Source of the DNA: Eucalyptus grandis
Taxonomy: Eukaryota; Streptophyta; Magnoliopsida; Myrtales; Myrtaceae
Length of the DNA: 64,000 bases
Assembly: GCF_016545825.1 (NCBI RefSeq)
Contig: NC_052614.1
Coordinates: 21,284,559-21,348,558 of the forward strand
Direction: 5' to 3'
Shown one piece after another: positions 32,755 through 45,213 of the stretch; within the stretch, counting starts at the first letter, position 1; every line of letters begins with the position of its first letter. Made by a program: the position numbers and the translations under genes. Under the pieces are notes generated by a model that worked only from the letters and a program-made list of their open reading frames with translations, searched no databases and was not told where the DNA came from.

Positions 32755-35700
32755 AAAATAATTTTCTAATTTACATATGTTTAAAATGAATACCAATTTC
32801 CTTGATTATTTACTGTAATGTGAAGTATCTATTCAAATTAACATAATATCTCCATATTTTTATTAAATCATGCTATTTGTCACAAATGTCTTCATCTCCA
32901 CAACATTTTTATCCACATGTCTAAATTAAATCCTTTAAACTTATCCATATGATTTCATGCACAACACAATCTTAACCCTAGTAATTTTTTGTCAACATTT
33001 AACTCTAGTTAATTGGCATTATTACTTTGCTGAGGCTAATAAATGTTACTTCAAGCCACCTTTAAATATAGTGAATAACTGTGGAAGACGAGACAAATGC
33101 CTTATTTCCCCTACTTTCTTGAACGTGCGCCTCCATCTTTTTTTCCCCTTCTTCACGCTCAAGTTTTATTTTACTCTCTCTTTCAAGACAATGTCCACAC
33201 CCTTACTTTCAATTTAGTGTCTTACATATGAATTTCCTTTTATTTTTGTCAAATGAGCTTTGTTGTTTTCTAAAGAATGATACTTGTTAATTTTAATAAT
33301 TATTTTGATTTCAATGTGAGTAAAGGCTTTATTTGTTGAAGATTCCACTCAAGGTAAGTGAAAATCCCAAGGACTAGGCTAGAATAATCTCCTTAGTACT
33401 CTTGAGCTTGGTTGATGGATTGTTTGTTTATTTACTATAGATTTCACTCTATATGTGAGTAAGTTGCCATGGTTGATTGTTGAGCTATGGTGATTGTTGG
33501 GTTGTATTAAAAGAACTTCCTCATGCCTAGTAGGTGTTTGAAGAAAACCCAAATGGTTTTGTTGCACCTTAAGTGGGAAAAGTGTGAAAATGGTAAAACT
33601 AAGCATAAGAAAGAGTGTTTTGGTAAATCTTTGACAAAATATGAGGTAAATTCGAAATTTCCAGATCTGAAATGGGGCTGTTAATAGGGTTATTTTATGA
33701 TTTTTAATGTTAATAAGTGGGTTTCTAAGTAATTTTAATTAAGGGAAATCAAACCGGTTCAAAAAAATGAGTTTAGAAGCTTTAAGGGCAAATTTATAAT
33801 TTCATCAAGTTGAGGGACGAATTTGCAAAAAACTAAACTTCTGGGGACTATTCATAGCTTGTGAAACCTTATTTGATAGGTGGGACAATAATTTTTAGAG
33901 TTAATTGCTTAATTTGTATGATGTGTTGATTATGTAAAAATTGGAACTAGTTGTACTAATAAATCAAAAGTGGGTTGTTTTAATAGTTTTGTAAAATATG
34001 TGGGGTGTCTATTGTGTAAATAAAATGTTAGTATGTCTTAAATAACAAAAAGTATATCATTTAGTTTTTAATTTGATTAATATGACATGGTTGGTTGAAA
34101 ATCGAAAATTATGGGTAAATTTACAAAATGAGAATATTACTAGGGCAATAGTCTAGTTTTTTTATTTAAGAATTTGGAATTATAGAAAATGCCCCTTAAT
34201 TTTTGTGGAAAAAAATGAGCTTAATCGAGGGTGGCTTTATTATAAAAATGTAAATTTATGAGTTACTTTAATTATCAAAGTAGTAGTGTCTATTACTAAA
34301 TGGATATCAAGAATATACAAACCAGTAAAAGTTCTCTACAAAATGATCATGGTTTGGTGAAAGGAAAAAGAGTATTTATTTGTCAAAGTGTACATAATTG
34401 ATTGATTGCTATGAGGATGCTAAGGGAGTAATGTGTTGTCACTTGTAATTGTGGACACTGAAATGTTTGTAACGCTTATTGTGTTGTGATTAATTATATA
34501 CGTCTTTGATCTTACGTGATTAAGATATTTGTCACGGCCTATTTGCCACAGAGCGAATTCCCTTATATAAGTATGTATAAAACTCTAGAGTTAGCCAAAT
34601 GTTTTACCATATGAGACGGTTTCTGCAAGGTTGAGATGACATGAAATTTTATGATGACATGACTCATGTGGTCATGGTATGACATGGCTTGTGAAGCCAT
34701 GGTATGAGATTAATAAATGGTCATCCTCATGCAGATGTACAGTGATGTATTAATCATCAATAATGTAGAGGACACCCGTGATTAATAGGTTGAGGTGTGA
34801 CAAATGGGTATGTGTAATTCTATTCCCCACGAGTTGGCAGTGACGATGACTCCTTAGTCAAAATGCCTCGTGAATCAAGATGGTCCTAGCCAATACGAAT
34901 ATGAGTTTATATGAGTAAATTGATGAGATATTATGGTACTTGTATATATATATATGATATCTATTTACATATGTGTGATTGATCTTATGTAATGTTATGT
35001 TTGCCTCATTGGTATGTCATGATATGAAAAATTGTACATTTATCCTTGCACTCATAATGCATGGTCGTTTTGTACCGCCTTGAATTCACAATTTTTGTTG
35101 ATACTAGGTGGAGTAATAGGTGGATCTCCTATCTTAGACTTAGGAACTTCATTTACTGGGCATCGGCTCATTCTTTTATTTTTCAAACGTGTAGGATTAC
35201 TCTTGCACCACTGCTAGTTTTTGGAGCTCCAACTCATATTGTGTATAATTATGAAGAAGTGGTATTGCCTTATACGGCTCTTATGTATATTAAGTGTACA
35301 ACCAAGGTTTGGGTTGACATGGGACTTGCTAAGTGGGTCGATCGGTATATAGCTTGATACGCGATCTTTGACGGCGATTGGTTAGGACTGCTCAAAGGAT
35401 TTGATGGTCTGCTGACTAAATTTCTAATGGGCCATCGATGGGGAAGTCATTAATCTTTAGACTTTAACTTTGGTGTTGTACAAGCAGGCTTTTGGGTATA
35501 AAAGGATAGTATTGAAGTTAGGCGATCCTAACCCTTCCCAAGTCTTTTGGTATTTTGTGTGTTGTTGGTATTACTGTTTTGAGTTGCAAATATAAGGTTA
35601 ACATAATGTATATAACTTGTGTGATGATCTCCTTGTATGTTGTATGGTAATGTATTTGTAGTGTTTTTGCTTGCTATCAAATGAATTAAAAGAAAGAAAG

Positions 35701-35757
35701 AAAGAAAGAAAGAATCAGAGAGTACACATGTTGCGTGTGGCATTATGGGGTGTCACA
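32755..35757 (+). mobile_element. Region ending in the 5' LTR of an old Ty3/gypsy element; LTR start not resolved
   Basis: The right border is clear: the sequence ends GGGGTGTCACA at 35757, followed within eight bases by a primer-binding site. How far left the LTR extends is not clear, because no matching 3' LTR could be aligned. No protein domain is found in the frames here. A microsatellite (AAAG)n lies at about 35692-35713. Confidence 0.4.
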
Positions 35758-35764
35758 GCATCTT

Positions 35765-35776
35765 TGGTATCAAAGC
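35765..35776 (+). promoter_or_regulatory. Primer-binding site (tRNA-iMet type) of the old gypsy element
   Basis: TGGTATCAAAGC lies just inside the LTR end. It differs by one base from TGGTATCAGAGC, the complement of the initiator methionine tRNA 3' end that many plant LTR elements use to prime minus-strand DNA. Confidence 0.75.
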
Positions 35777-36577
35777 AGGTTTACGCATGGGATGATAAGG
35801 TGCGCTTAGTGGTCAGAGTAGTAAAGTAGACCATGAGAGTATAAAACATCAAATGCAAATGTTTGCCTTTGATTGGTTGTGTGGTACAAGTAACATTTGT
35901 TACTAATTAGTTAGCTACTAAAATAATATTGTAGGTCTTACAAGGCAAGTAAGCTTGGGTAGTAACTTAGAGCAAGATCTTCGGATGGAGGAAATTTTTT
36001 TGGCACTTGCAAATGTTTGAAGTCTGATGGTAAAGTAGGCTTTACCACAAGCTGCCTTTAGTTTGGGGAATGGCGAATGCCATTTACAAGGAAATCCTAA
36101 AGAGGCCAAATCTTGGATTAAAGAAATGGAAAGATATTCGCACTCTTGAGGTGCTCAAAATGAACAAGTAGCATTGGCAATATACTAGTTGTAGGGTAAT
36201 GCCAGTCATTGGTGGGATGCGACAAAGGGAGAGTATTTCCTGAAGATACTCCATAACTTGAGATCCTCCGTCAGAACTCATGAAAATATTTTCCGAATGT
36301 GCCCATGACAAGAAGATGACAGAATTCTTGCAGCTCCAGTAAGAATATGACCAGTTGATCAATATGAGACAGAATTTGCCGAGCTGTCGGGGTACACCTC
36401 CGGGCTGATCGAGATCCGGTGGATTGGCGAATTCGAGATGAGCACGAGAAGACGAGACATTCGGAGCCAACTGAATGCCATGGAACCTCAAAGGCTACAA
36501 CAAACTATATGAATGAGCCTAGTTGGTAGAAAAAGATTTCTTGGAGCATAGCCACCACGGCAGCTTATCAAAGAGGT
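35777..36577 (+). mobile_element. Degenerate gag of the old Ty3/gypsy element
   Basis: Fragments of the retrotransposon gag domain are spread over three frames. They include GNPKEAKSWIKEMER (about 36090-36130), GNASHWWDATKGEYF (about 36195-36240) and a stretch resembling the family's 'EYDQ...FAELS' helix with YETEFAELSGYTSGL (36360-36400). Stops are frequent. Gag forms the particle that packages element RNA. The coding region is cut at about 36580 by an LTR in the opposite orientation (36583-39352). Confidence 0.65.
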
Positions 36578-36582
36578 CATTG

Positions 36583-39352
36583 TACATCACGCCCGATCTC
36601 GGGCATGCACACATCCTTCATCTTGGTCAATTTTATAATGCGATATCCAGCGGGACTATGTATGTTGACCTTTTCATTTATTAAGCACATGAAGCAGTTA
36701 AAATCCCCAGACAATAAAACGATGGGATAGAAAACATGGCCATATTTTTCATACTGAAATTTATAACCAAACTTTTATACAAACACAAATCACTTCATAA
36801 CTATTCACATCAAAATGGGAGATCTCAAAAGAAGATAGGATCTCAATCCCATCAGGCCGTACTCAAGCTCCCTCCTCGGGACTATCTTCTTCTTTCTTCC
36901 ATCTCAAAATCCTTCATAGACTTCTCCTCCTCACTCCTCATCGGGGTCCTGAAATGTTTTCCCCAAGCAAGGATGAGACTACGTCTTCGCCGAGTTCTAC
37001 CCCACTAAGCCCGATTAGTAAACCATTATACTAAAGGCTACCTAAACACACACAGGGCAGAGGACTTACCTTGGCCTCATATCTCACATTTGCAAGTCAT
37101 ACATTCATAATAGGCACCCATTTATTCCAAACAAATCGAACAGTACATGATATAAATCACGTCAGTATCAATTCATTTTCAACACGGAGGAGTATCTCGA
37201 AGCTAGGCCACGTCGTTCTCCAGCGACGACATTCACCAGCCCAGTCCCGATGTGCCCACGTGCCTCTATCTCACCAAAGTGATGCATCAATTCACCGAGC
37301 CCACGTGCATTCTCTAAGGCGACCTCTTCGCAAAAGTGATGCATCAAGTCACCGAGCCCACGTGCCCTTTTAGATGCCTGGGCCCATGTGCATTCTCTTA
37401 GGTGCTATCTCTCACCAAAGTGATGCATCAATTCCGAGCCCACGTGCCTTTTAGATGTGCCAAACTCGTCACCGAGCCAAGTGCATTCTCCCGGAGGACA
37501 TACCGAGTCTCCGAGCCACGTGCATTCTCTTAGCGACCTTTTCGCCAAGGTGACATATTCAACCACTGAATTCATGTGCATTCTCCAGGTGATATTCCAA
37601 TTCACCGAGCCCACATGTCCTCTTTCAAGATTACCAATCTACTTTCAATACTGCGACAATCAATGCCCAACAACTTGATTTCTCAATCAAATAATTAAAT
37701 CAACTCAACAAAGCATTATAAATGCTGAATAACATACTTGGCCATTTACCAATCAACAATTCAATCTCAATCAATTCCAATCAATTTAGGGTAAATCATC
37801 ACAATTTATTCAATTCCATACAACGTGGAGCTCAAATAAATAAACGGGACTACGCCACGACGATTAGCACGAGATTTCGGTCGATGGCCATCAAAATCTT
37901 AATTTCCGAAAAATAATTAATTAATTAATTAATTTTGAAAATTAATTAATTAATATTAAAAAATTCAATTTAACTCAAAATAAAGCCCGATTAAATAAAC
38001 GGACTTCTACAGTAAATCAGCGTAATATTAGATTAAGAGGCATCTGAGTTGAATTTTTGGAAAATAAATAATTATTTAATTTAATTCGAAAATTAATATT
38101 TAAATACTAAAAATTCCATAGGCCCGAAAAGCCTAATTGGAGCCCACTAATGAGGTCAGGAAAAATCCCGAGGCACTTCAATAATTAGTAGACCCGTCTG
38201 CAGCAATTACAAATCAATTTATCTAAATCATCACAATTGACTAATAGTGCTAATTTGACACAATCTAACAACTAAAGCATAATTAATTAAAACTAAACCA
38301 ACCTTAAGCATAATTAGTAACTAATCGAGATTAGTGAGATTACTCACCAAATCGCGTGCAGATCAATCCAACGAGGGCGACGCGAAACAAAACTTCCCAA
38401 AGCACGGCTCGGGTTCGGGGCCGGAAACGGCCCAAAACAAGCCTGAAAGGGCTGGAAACCCACTCGTGGGTTTTCTGCCCTTGGCTGGCGGAGCAGATCC
38501 GGCCAAAAACAGCGAGGAGGTCGGTGGAGAGCAAGGGGACGCCGGGGAGGTCCGGCGGAGTTGGGCGGTGGCCGGAGGTGGCCGGACGGGGGGCGGAGGC
38601 GAACAGGGCTGAGCAGAGTTGGATCGTGTGGGGGAGGGACGGCAACGGCGACGGACGCAGGAGTGGAGCGCACGGCGTGTGCGGGTGGGCGTCGCGGGTG
38701 CGGGTGGCGGGACGGGCGGCAAGCGGCGGCTTCGGCGAACGGCTTCGCTCGAGCTTCCTCTTCTGGTTCGCTTCTTTGGATGCACGGGGAGGAAGATGAA
38801 GAAAGAAAGAGAGAGAGAGAGAGAGAGATAGGTATTGACCAGTCAAAGAGGAGAGAGAAGGTAGGCGGTGGGGGAAAATCGCACGAGGGGAAAGGAGAGG
38901 AGAGAAGAGAGAGAGAAAAGAGAAAGAAAAGAGAAGGGAGAGAGAGAGAGAAAAAGAAAAATAAATAACAATACTTTTCTTATTTGATTTTCTTTCTCTT
39001 TCCCATTCTAATTTCTTTCGAGCTTTTTTCTTCCGATAATTTCTTTCTTGAAATTTCGACTCGTCAATAATTTGACGGAAAATGAGACAATATCCTAAAA
39101 TAAGAATTATGACGCGCTTAAAATTCGATTTTGAAATCAAGTTCAATTTCGTGGTTAAAAATCGATCGGACGTGATTTTAGCACAATTCAACCATTTAGG
39201 TAGCTTTTAGGGATTTTACAGCTGATACATCCCTTACGGCTTTACCCAATAGGTTAGTTAACTCGTGAGTGATTAGCTCGGAAAAAGTGCCATAGGCACG
39301 TCGACGAATGCCCATTTCACTTCATTGAAACGGGTCGAATTTCAGGATGTCA
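36583..39352 (-). mobile_element. Inverted (solo) LTR of the long-LTR gypsy family
   Basis: This is the same LTR family as 45314-47585 and 51937-54920, in reverse. Its right end is the complement of TGTGACATCCTGAAATT and its left end carries CACGCCCGATC, the complement of the LTR 3' end. It also shares the '(c)gtgagtgatcagctc' block, the GC-rich and CT-rich promoter-like middle part (here 38400-38960), the AATTAATTAATT blocks and the CACGTG repeat array (37195-37620). A 5-bp repeat CATTG sits at 36578-36582 and 39353-39357. The left terminus differs slightly from the family consensus, so the exact border is uncertain by a few bases. The long open frames on both strands at 38340-39191 come from its low-complexity middle and are not genes. 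Confidence 0.75.
37195..37620 (-). repeat. CACGTG (G-box) tandem array in the inverted LTR
   Basis: Imperfect units of about 55-100 bases each contain 'cgagcccacgtg', 'cattctct(t)a(a/g)g' and 'accaaagtgatgcatcaa'. They are the reverse complement of the units at 46290-46930 and 53725-54260. There are fewer intact CACGTG words here than in the other two LTRs. Confidence 0.85.
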
Positions 39353-39357
39353 CATTG

Positions 39358-40660
39358 TCTACCAACCTCTTAAGTCAACCAACATCGTGACAAGAGGTCA
39401 ATACGGAAGGAGAACGTCCTTACAAAAAGAATAAGAAACTAAGATTGATTTTCGCTTCGAATGAGATACACCGCAGTTGCGAGACGACACGGCAATGCTT
39501 CCTTTTGGCTTGAACAAGAGCTTGTTATGGCTATGGTTAACAAGGCCACATGATAAGAGACTGTCCACAGCAATAGCAAATGATGCCATTGCAACAACTA
39601 CAAACGGCACCACACAATGGAGTCCCACAGTAAGATAATCGTCCTCCGGCCTAAGGAAGAGTATACGCACTCACTTAGGAGGAAGTGGGAAATTTCAAGA
39701 CCCTAGAATGAAGTATTGTCCACTATAAGATGCAGAGAGCATAGGGTCATTATATGTAATAATATAAAGTAGTAGACCTAATCGAGTTGGTTATGTAAGA
39801 TTTTGACATTATCATAATGGATTGACTCAATTAGAAGCGAGCCACTATGGATGGTACAAAAAGCTTAGCTTCTTAATGACAGCTGCCAAGGTTATTTAGA
39901 AACAATGGAAGATAAATCAAAGTGGTGCAGCAAAGGCGTGGTGATGCTGAAGTTCGAAGACATTCCGTAGTAAGGAAATTTTCAACGTTTTCCTAAAGAG
40001 CTACTAGGATGGAGATAGAGTTTGCCTAAGGCACTATATGGTCAAGCTTGCGAACTTCATCTGTTGGAACGAGGTCGGGAAAAGGAAAGTCACTCGTCTA
40101 GAGCTAGCCTTACTTACGATAAGTAGAAGTAGGCATTAGGACTGCCTAAAGTAGATAGAAAAGTTATATAGATAGACAATGAAAACCTCTAAAGTTTCAA
40201 GTAGGTGATCATGTTTTCCTCAAGATATCACCCCTAAAGGTTGTGTCTGCTTTGGGCAAAAATGGAAAGCTGAGCCTTAGGTATATATCACCATTTGAAA
40301 TTCTAGAAAAATTAGAATTTAGCTTATCGGTTGATGCTGCCATTGAAACTTGCTCAAATGCATAATGTGTTTCATGTATCTATGTTGAGAATGTATGAGC
40401 ACGATTCGACACACATGCTGAACTTTGATAAGATCGAGGTAGACGACGAGGGTCGTATGTTGAGGAGCCAGTGCGAATCGTAGATTGAAGAGAGCAAGTG
40501 ATAAGAAGTAAGGCCATTCCCTTGGTAAAGGCCCTATTAATGACACCATGAAACAGAGGAAGCAACATGGAAACGTGAGGATGCCATGAAGTGCAAGTAC
40601 CCATACCTATTCCAAGAATCGGGTACGCATTGAAATTTCGAGGACGAAATTTTTAGAGAC
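39358..40660 (+). mobile_element. Degenerate integrase C-terminal region of the old Ty3/gypsy element
   Basis: From about 40005 the sequence follows the integrase-to-chromodomain part of gypsy pol: KALYGQACELHLLE, then FQVGDHVFLKISPL (about 40195-40240), then GKNGKLSLRYISPFEILEK (about 40258-40310). The usual end, with HGN...and the word TTCGAGGACGAAATTTTT, is at 40635-40655. All are in mixed frames with stops. Protease, reverse transcriptase and RNase H are not recognisable between 39358 and 39790, so most of pol is deleted. The same terminal word precedes the polypurine tract of the element at 47586-51936, so the two are related. Confidence 0.6.
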
Positions 40661-43600
40661 GAAATTTTCGACCTATGAGAGATGGATATAAGTCTAGTGT
40701 GGTGGTAAGGATCGGTCATAGATTGATCAAGAGATCAGCCGTGAACCAATCTAATGACCAAGCAAGTGGACCCGAGTCATTTGGCTAATGGACGACGCTG
40801 ACTATAAGAGTTGATTGAGGGATGGTCACGTTCCACCACATATCGATGGACGATCATGAATCGATCCCGAACGGTCATGTTCTGGTCGCGAGTGATTCCA
40901 CTTGGTCATGTACCAACCGTGGACGACCATAAGTCGATCCAGTACGATCATGTGCCAGTTACGAATTGACCAATCTCGAACAACCACATGACAATTGGGA
41001 GTCAGCCTAGACTAGGCCTAGGGCAGATCCAAGAGTCGGTCCGCTCAATTAGAGTTGGTCCAAAGGTCGGTCATTAAGCCTATGCCTTGGGCCATCGATC
41101 TAGCCAAAAAGACAAACTTTGCCTATAACAACACCAGGGGTGGCTTTGCCATGAACATTAGGTGTGTCGGAATGGTCATTAAGTGATGTACACAAAAAGC
41201 TCTTGTCGATTCCAATTGCACTTCCAATGGCTTATTTCCCATGGTTGCCATGTTGCTTGGAAATGGACAAAAGAGAAGCTTCTAGAATACCCTAACTTCT
41301 TCATGGAGGATGACTCATCATTTTACATGGATCCTTGTAGATTATGATTACCAAAAATTCACATTGGAAATTAAGTAGATGATTCATGCCAAATTATTGA
41401 TATCTTATGGCCTAGGCGCCACCTTATCTTCTCACAATGCCACCCATTCATGATGACTTGTTCTTCAATAATAAATCAAGCATTTATGTGGCCCAATAAA
41501 AAGAAGACATATAATAGAAGACTCTAAAATACTTTGGGAGCAAGTTTTGGAATCTAGGCACGTAATAAGTATCCAAACCTCATGATTGCCCAAATCTAAG
41601 CTATTAATGAAGATGGTGAGTCATAGGCTTAGGTGACATCGAAAGATTTGGTCATCATCACACCTAAGATCTTCCTTGTAGAACAAGTTGGTCAAGTAAT
41701 GATGGCAATGGTGACTCCTAAGCCTAGGTGTCCATTAAAATTTTGTAATGATGGCTAAAAGATTTACCTTCGAGAAGAAGTTGGTGACTCATAACTTTAG
41801 GTGTCCATGGAAGGTATGATCATCATTACCATAAAATCCTCATTGGAGAACAAGTAGGCCAAGTCATTATGGCATGGTATAAATGGTCCAATGAAAATGA
41901 AACAAGTAGGCCTCTAATAATTACATTAGGCCATTAGATGTGTCACCTTTGAAATGGGTATGGCACCTCGCAACTTAGGCTTGCCATCTCAATGTTATAG
42001 TCATGCCACTTCTCGAAATACGATTGGACCATTTGGACAAATAATAATGAGGTTGGTGTCTATAAATTGGAGAAGCCCTTTATTCATTTCCATCATTAGA
42101 GCTCACTTGGCATGCACGCCCTATTCTCCTCTTTCTTTCATTTCTCTCAGGCTCGCACCATCACCCTCATCAAGTCATTCAAGTTAGTTTTCATGGTTCA
42201 ACCAGGTAAGTAAGATCCCTATTTCTCCTCTGGGGCAGTGACTCCATTGTTGAGTTTAGTTAGGTGCTCACCCGTCAAGCTATTGGTAGGATGTTAGATC
42301 TTTTGTATGGTTTTGCTCATGATTGTGCTTGAATGTGTGCTTGAGTTGTTCACGCTTGGAATGAGGCCCATGTTCGCTCGGGTTGAGTCTAATGCAATGC
42401 AAGGTCGTCCAAGGCCATAAGGCCTTGGATCGCATTCAAGCATGCTAGTTCTAAGTCTCGCTTGGTGTGGGGATCGCCCAAGGCCGTAAGGTCTTGAATC
42501 GACATCGAAGCGTGCCGGATCTTAGTCTTGATCGATACAGGTATCGCCCAAGCTCATGAGGTCTTGGTAAGGCACTAAAGCATGCCGGTTTTATGCCTTG
42601 GTTGGTGCGGGACATGGTGTTTGGCATTTGAATCAAGCCACGATCCAAAGGTCATTCACGGCATGAAGTATGTTCACGTTAGGTTGAAGTCAAAGTCCAT
42701 TGAGCTTAGGATTTGCACAAAAGCGAGGTTTACCCAAGCCTCAAGGTTTTAGATCGGCATTGAGGCGCGGCGTTTCGAGCCTTGTTCGGTGTGGGGATTA
42801 ACGCTACATGTTCAGTTCAAGTCACGGACCATGGATCGTTCTTGACATGTTGTATAGTGCAATACTAGGATTCTTGGAAAACATGTATGAATGAGTATGC
42901 CTTCGGACCATGTATAAGTTGGCTAAGAATATAAGAATTGGCTTGTGTTGCACTTATGTGTGTGTGCTTAAAGAGAATAAAGCACCCGTCATCACATATA
43001 ACGGCGATGCCTCATTCATTGAAGGGAGGTTGAGCTAGGATGTCTAGGTCTTAAACTCGAAAGTCTAGGGAAGCTAGCCCCAGAAGCCTCGGTTGAGCCG
43101 AGATGCCTTGGTCGAGGTAGGAAACTCAGCAAGAAGCTAGAAGCCTCAATTGAGCCGGTAGGGCTTGGTTTAGCCAAGACGACGATAAATGAATTTGCAT
43201 GGCTGCCAGTTATGCATAAGTATGATGTATTGATGTGTTCATTGTTAAACCAAAGGTATTTTTGTCGATATCATGTATCGAGTCAAGACATGGCAAGTAA
43301 TTTGCTTTTGATCTGTTATTGACATTGTTTGCAAGTGTTGTACTTATTAGGTTTCGATGTCCAGATGTTTACCTACTAGAGAATTAGGAGTTTTACGCAC
43401 TGAGTTTCCCCAACTCACTCCCTCATTTTTCAGATTTCTAGGCAAGAAAGTCTCACGTCAATTTTAGAAGCCACAATCACACTAGAGGAGATAAAAATGC
43501 TCTAACCTATGTGGAAACTTGTAGTATAATGTAAAAAGGAAAAATGGCTTGAATAAAAATGGCTTATAAAAGTACTGTTATGATAAAGTAATGTGTTCTA

Positions 43601-43700
43601 TGTAATGTATGTACCGGTCTCCCAGCTATTGTTTGTCTAAGGAGTTTCTTTGTTTACATTTCCGCATGTGCTTAGGACCATGAAATGGAGTTGGAGTCAT
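40661..43700. other. Repeat-rich DNA, possibly the 3' LTR of the old gypsy element; no gene
   Basis: Right after the pol remnant, 40690-41020 repeats 'ggtcatg', 'cgatcc' and 'gaccat' words at roughly 60-base spacing. 41330-41930 repeats 'ctaagcctaggtg' and 'catcatcac'. A clearer tandem array lies at 42405-42610. It could be a long LTR, but no matching copy upstream of 35757 was found to confirm that. No protein domain. Confidence 0.4.
42405..42800 (+). repeat. Tandem 69-70-bp repeat, three adjacent copies plus one displaced
   Basis: TCGyCCAAGgC begins units at 42405, 42474 and 42544. Each unit has 'ataaggycttg(a/g)atcg(c/a)att' and 'gcatgc(t/c)(a/g)g(t/a)t(c)t' and ends 'cttggt(g/t)(t/c)ggg'. 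A fourth, more diverged copy starts near 42730 (tttacccaagcctcaagg). Confidence 0.65.
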
Positions 43701-43782
43701 GATAACAAAGTCCACTCCCCCTCCCCCTCCCCAATGAATGGAAGCAACTCAGCAATTTAAATGGCTTAGATCTACTCATTGT

Positions 43783-44317
43783 CACATAACATGAAATGAC
43801 TATTTGTGTTGACTCACACTTACGGTCATAGTCACTTGAAAATTGTTCGAACTTCTAACATATATGCACAGCCTTAAATAGTTTATTACACCACACTTCA
43901 ATCTCGTCTGTTGCATAGGTTAACAGATAAGCAAATTCGAATTTTGTGGAGGAAGATGATGCAGGTGTAAATTAAGAGTCTGAGACAAATTTGAACATTG
44001 GGGAGGAACAATCTCAATGTTTGATAGTCAATGAAAACATGCTCAGATGAAAACAATAGTTATGGAGTGTCAAGGACAACCGGGCAACAATTCATCAAGA
44101 ACTAACCCAATTCAAGATCAATATCTTCCCCAAACTAAATCGACCAAAGTCAATTTTAACCCTAGCAATAATCGGCAATATTTCAGTAATACAAACTTAA
44201 AAGGAGTAAATATGATGTTGGAATATTAAAAGACAAAGGCAACAACACCAAGAATTCATGGATCGCTTAAAAATTCCACTAATCACCTAGCATAATAGGA
44301 CATACAAAGTTTCTTCT
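43783..44317 (+). repeat. Dispersed repeat R3, copy 2
   Basis: The most complete match to 16175-16655, with the same phrase order. It carries an insertion of about 35 bases near 44190-44230 and a few substitutions. No coding frame. Confidence 0.85.
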
Positions 44318-44589
44318 CTAGTCACATATTAGAGGCTCAATATCAACGATTCACCAAGATTAACACAAGTGCAACAAGAAACCCTAATTGCAATTGGAAA
44401 AAATGAGAAGACAATTCGGAGAAGGTTCTCTATGAATGAACTAGTCAACTCGTACCCTCGAGTCTTATGAACAATACGCTAAAATTTAAGCTCATTTCAA
44501 CAATGTTTGGCCTACAAATCGGGATTGCAAAGTCTCCCCTCCCCCCCAATGATTGGAAGCAACTCGACAATTTAAATGGATTAGGTCTA

Positions 44590-44790
44590 CTCATTTCGCA
44601 TAACATGAAATGACTATTTGTGTTAGCTTAAACTTATGGTCATAGTCATTTGAAAATTGTTCTAACTTCTAGCATAGATGCACGGCCTTAAATAGTTGAT
44701 TATACAACACTTCGATATCATTTGTTATACGGCTTAATAGATAAGCAAATTCGAATTTTGTGAAGGAGAATGATGCAGATGTAAACTAAG
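44590..44790 (+). repeat. Dispersed repeat R3, copy 3, interrupted
   Basis: Starts like copies 1 and 2 ('cataacatgaaatgactatttgtgtt') and is colinear with them up to 'gatgcagatgtaaacta' at about 44790. There a new sequence beginning AGGGTGCGTATGACAAC cuts it off. Confidence 0.8.
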
Positions 44791-45213
44791 GGTGCGTATG
44801 ACAACTATTCTGTTCCAAAATAGTTCTTAAACAAATAGATTTTTATTTCTATTTCTAGAAGAGTTTCTAAGCAAAAATAACCATTTGATAATGACACAAA
44901 ATTTCTACTCTAAAAATAGAAATTGCGTTAGATAAGACACAAAATCTTCCTTTCGGTGATAGCAGACCAACGGATGGTGGCGGTAACGGCGGCGGCCGGG
45001 TGGCAGCGGTGGTGGCCGACAGCGGCGGCCGGCCAGCCGGCGGGGGCCGGCGGGTGGTGGGCGGCAGATGGACAAGTGGTCGGTGGCAACGAATGAAGAA
45101 CCGGTTGACAACGATCAGAATTTTTTTTATTTCTCATTTTTATTCTAGAAATAAAGAAGTAGAAAATTTCTACTTCGATTTCTATTCCAAACCTATTTAC
45201 GGAATAAGATTAA
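44791..45213. mobile_element. GC-cored TIR transposon inserted in repeat R3, right part lost in the gap
   Basis: The left end GGGTGCGTATGACAACTATTCTGTTCC (about 44795) is very like the GGGTGCGTTTGTTTG terminus at 55730. It is followed by 'gaatagaa/ttctagaa' words, a GC-rich core (44965-45090, ggtggcggtaacggcggcggccgg) and a tail repeating 'tagaaataaa'. The break in R3 at 44790 supports insertion. The right terminus and target duplication are not visible because the assembly gap begins at 45214. Confidence 0.6.

Noticed and set aside
37195..37620. Repeat array resembling a CRISPR array (also 46290-46930)
   Set aside because: Unit length varies, spacers are not unique, and the arrays sit inside plant LTRs; it is a minisatellite.
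38340..39191. 283-codon minus-strand frame and several long overlapping plus-strand frames
   Set aside because: They lie in the CT-rich and GC-rich middle of an LTR. Equivalent frames appear at 52330-52994 in another LTR, and the products are low-complexity Ser/Arg/Pro sequence.
39398..39670. 90-codon minus-strand frame beside the gypsy remnant
   Set aside because: No domain match. A plus-strand MLPFGLNK-like segment here hints at reverse transcriptase, but it is too weak to call.
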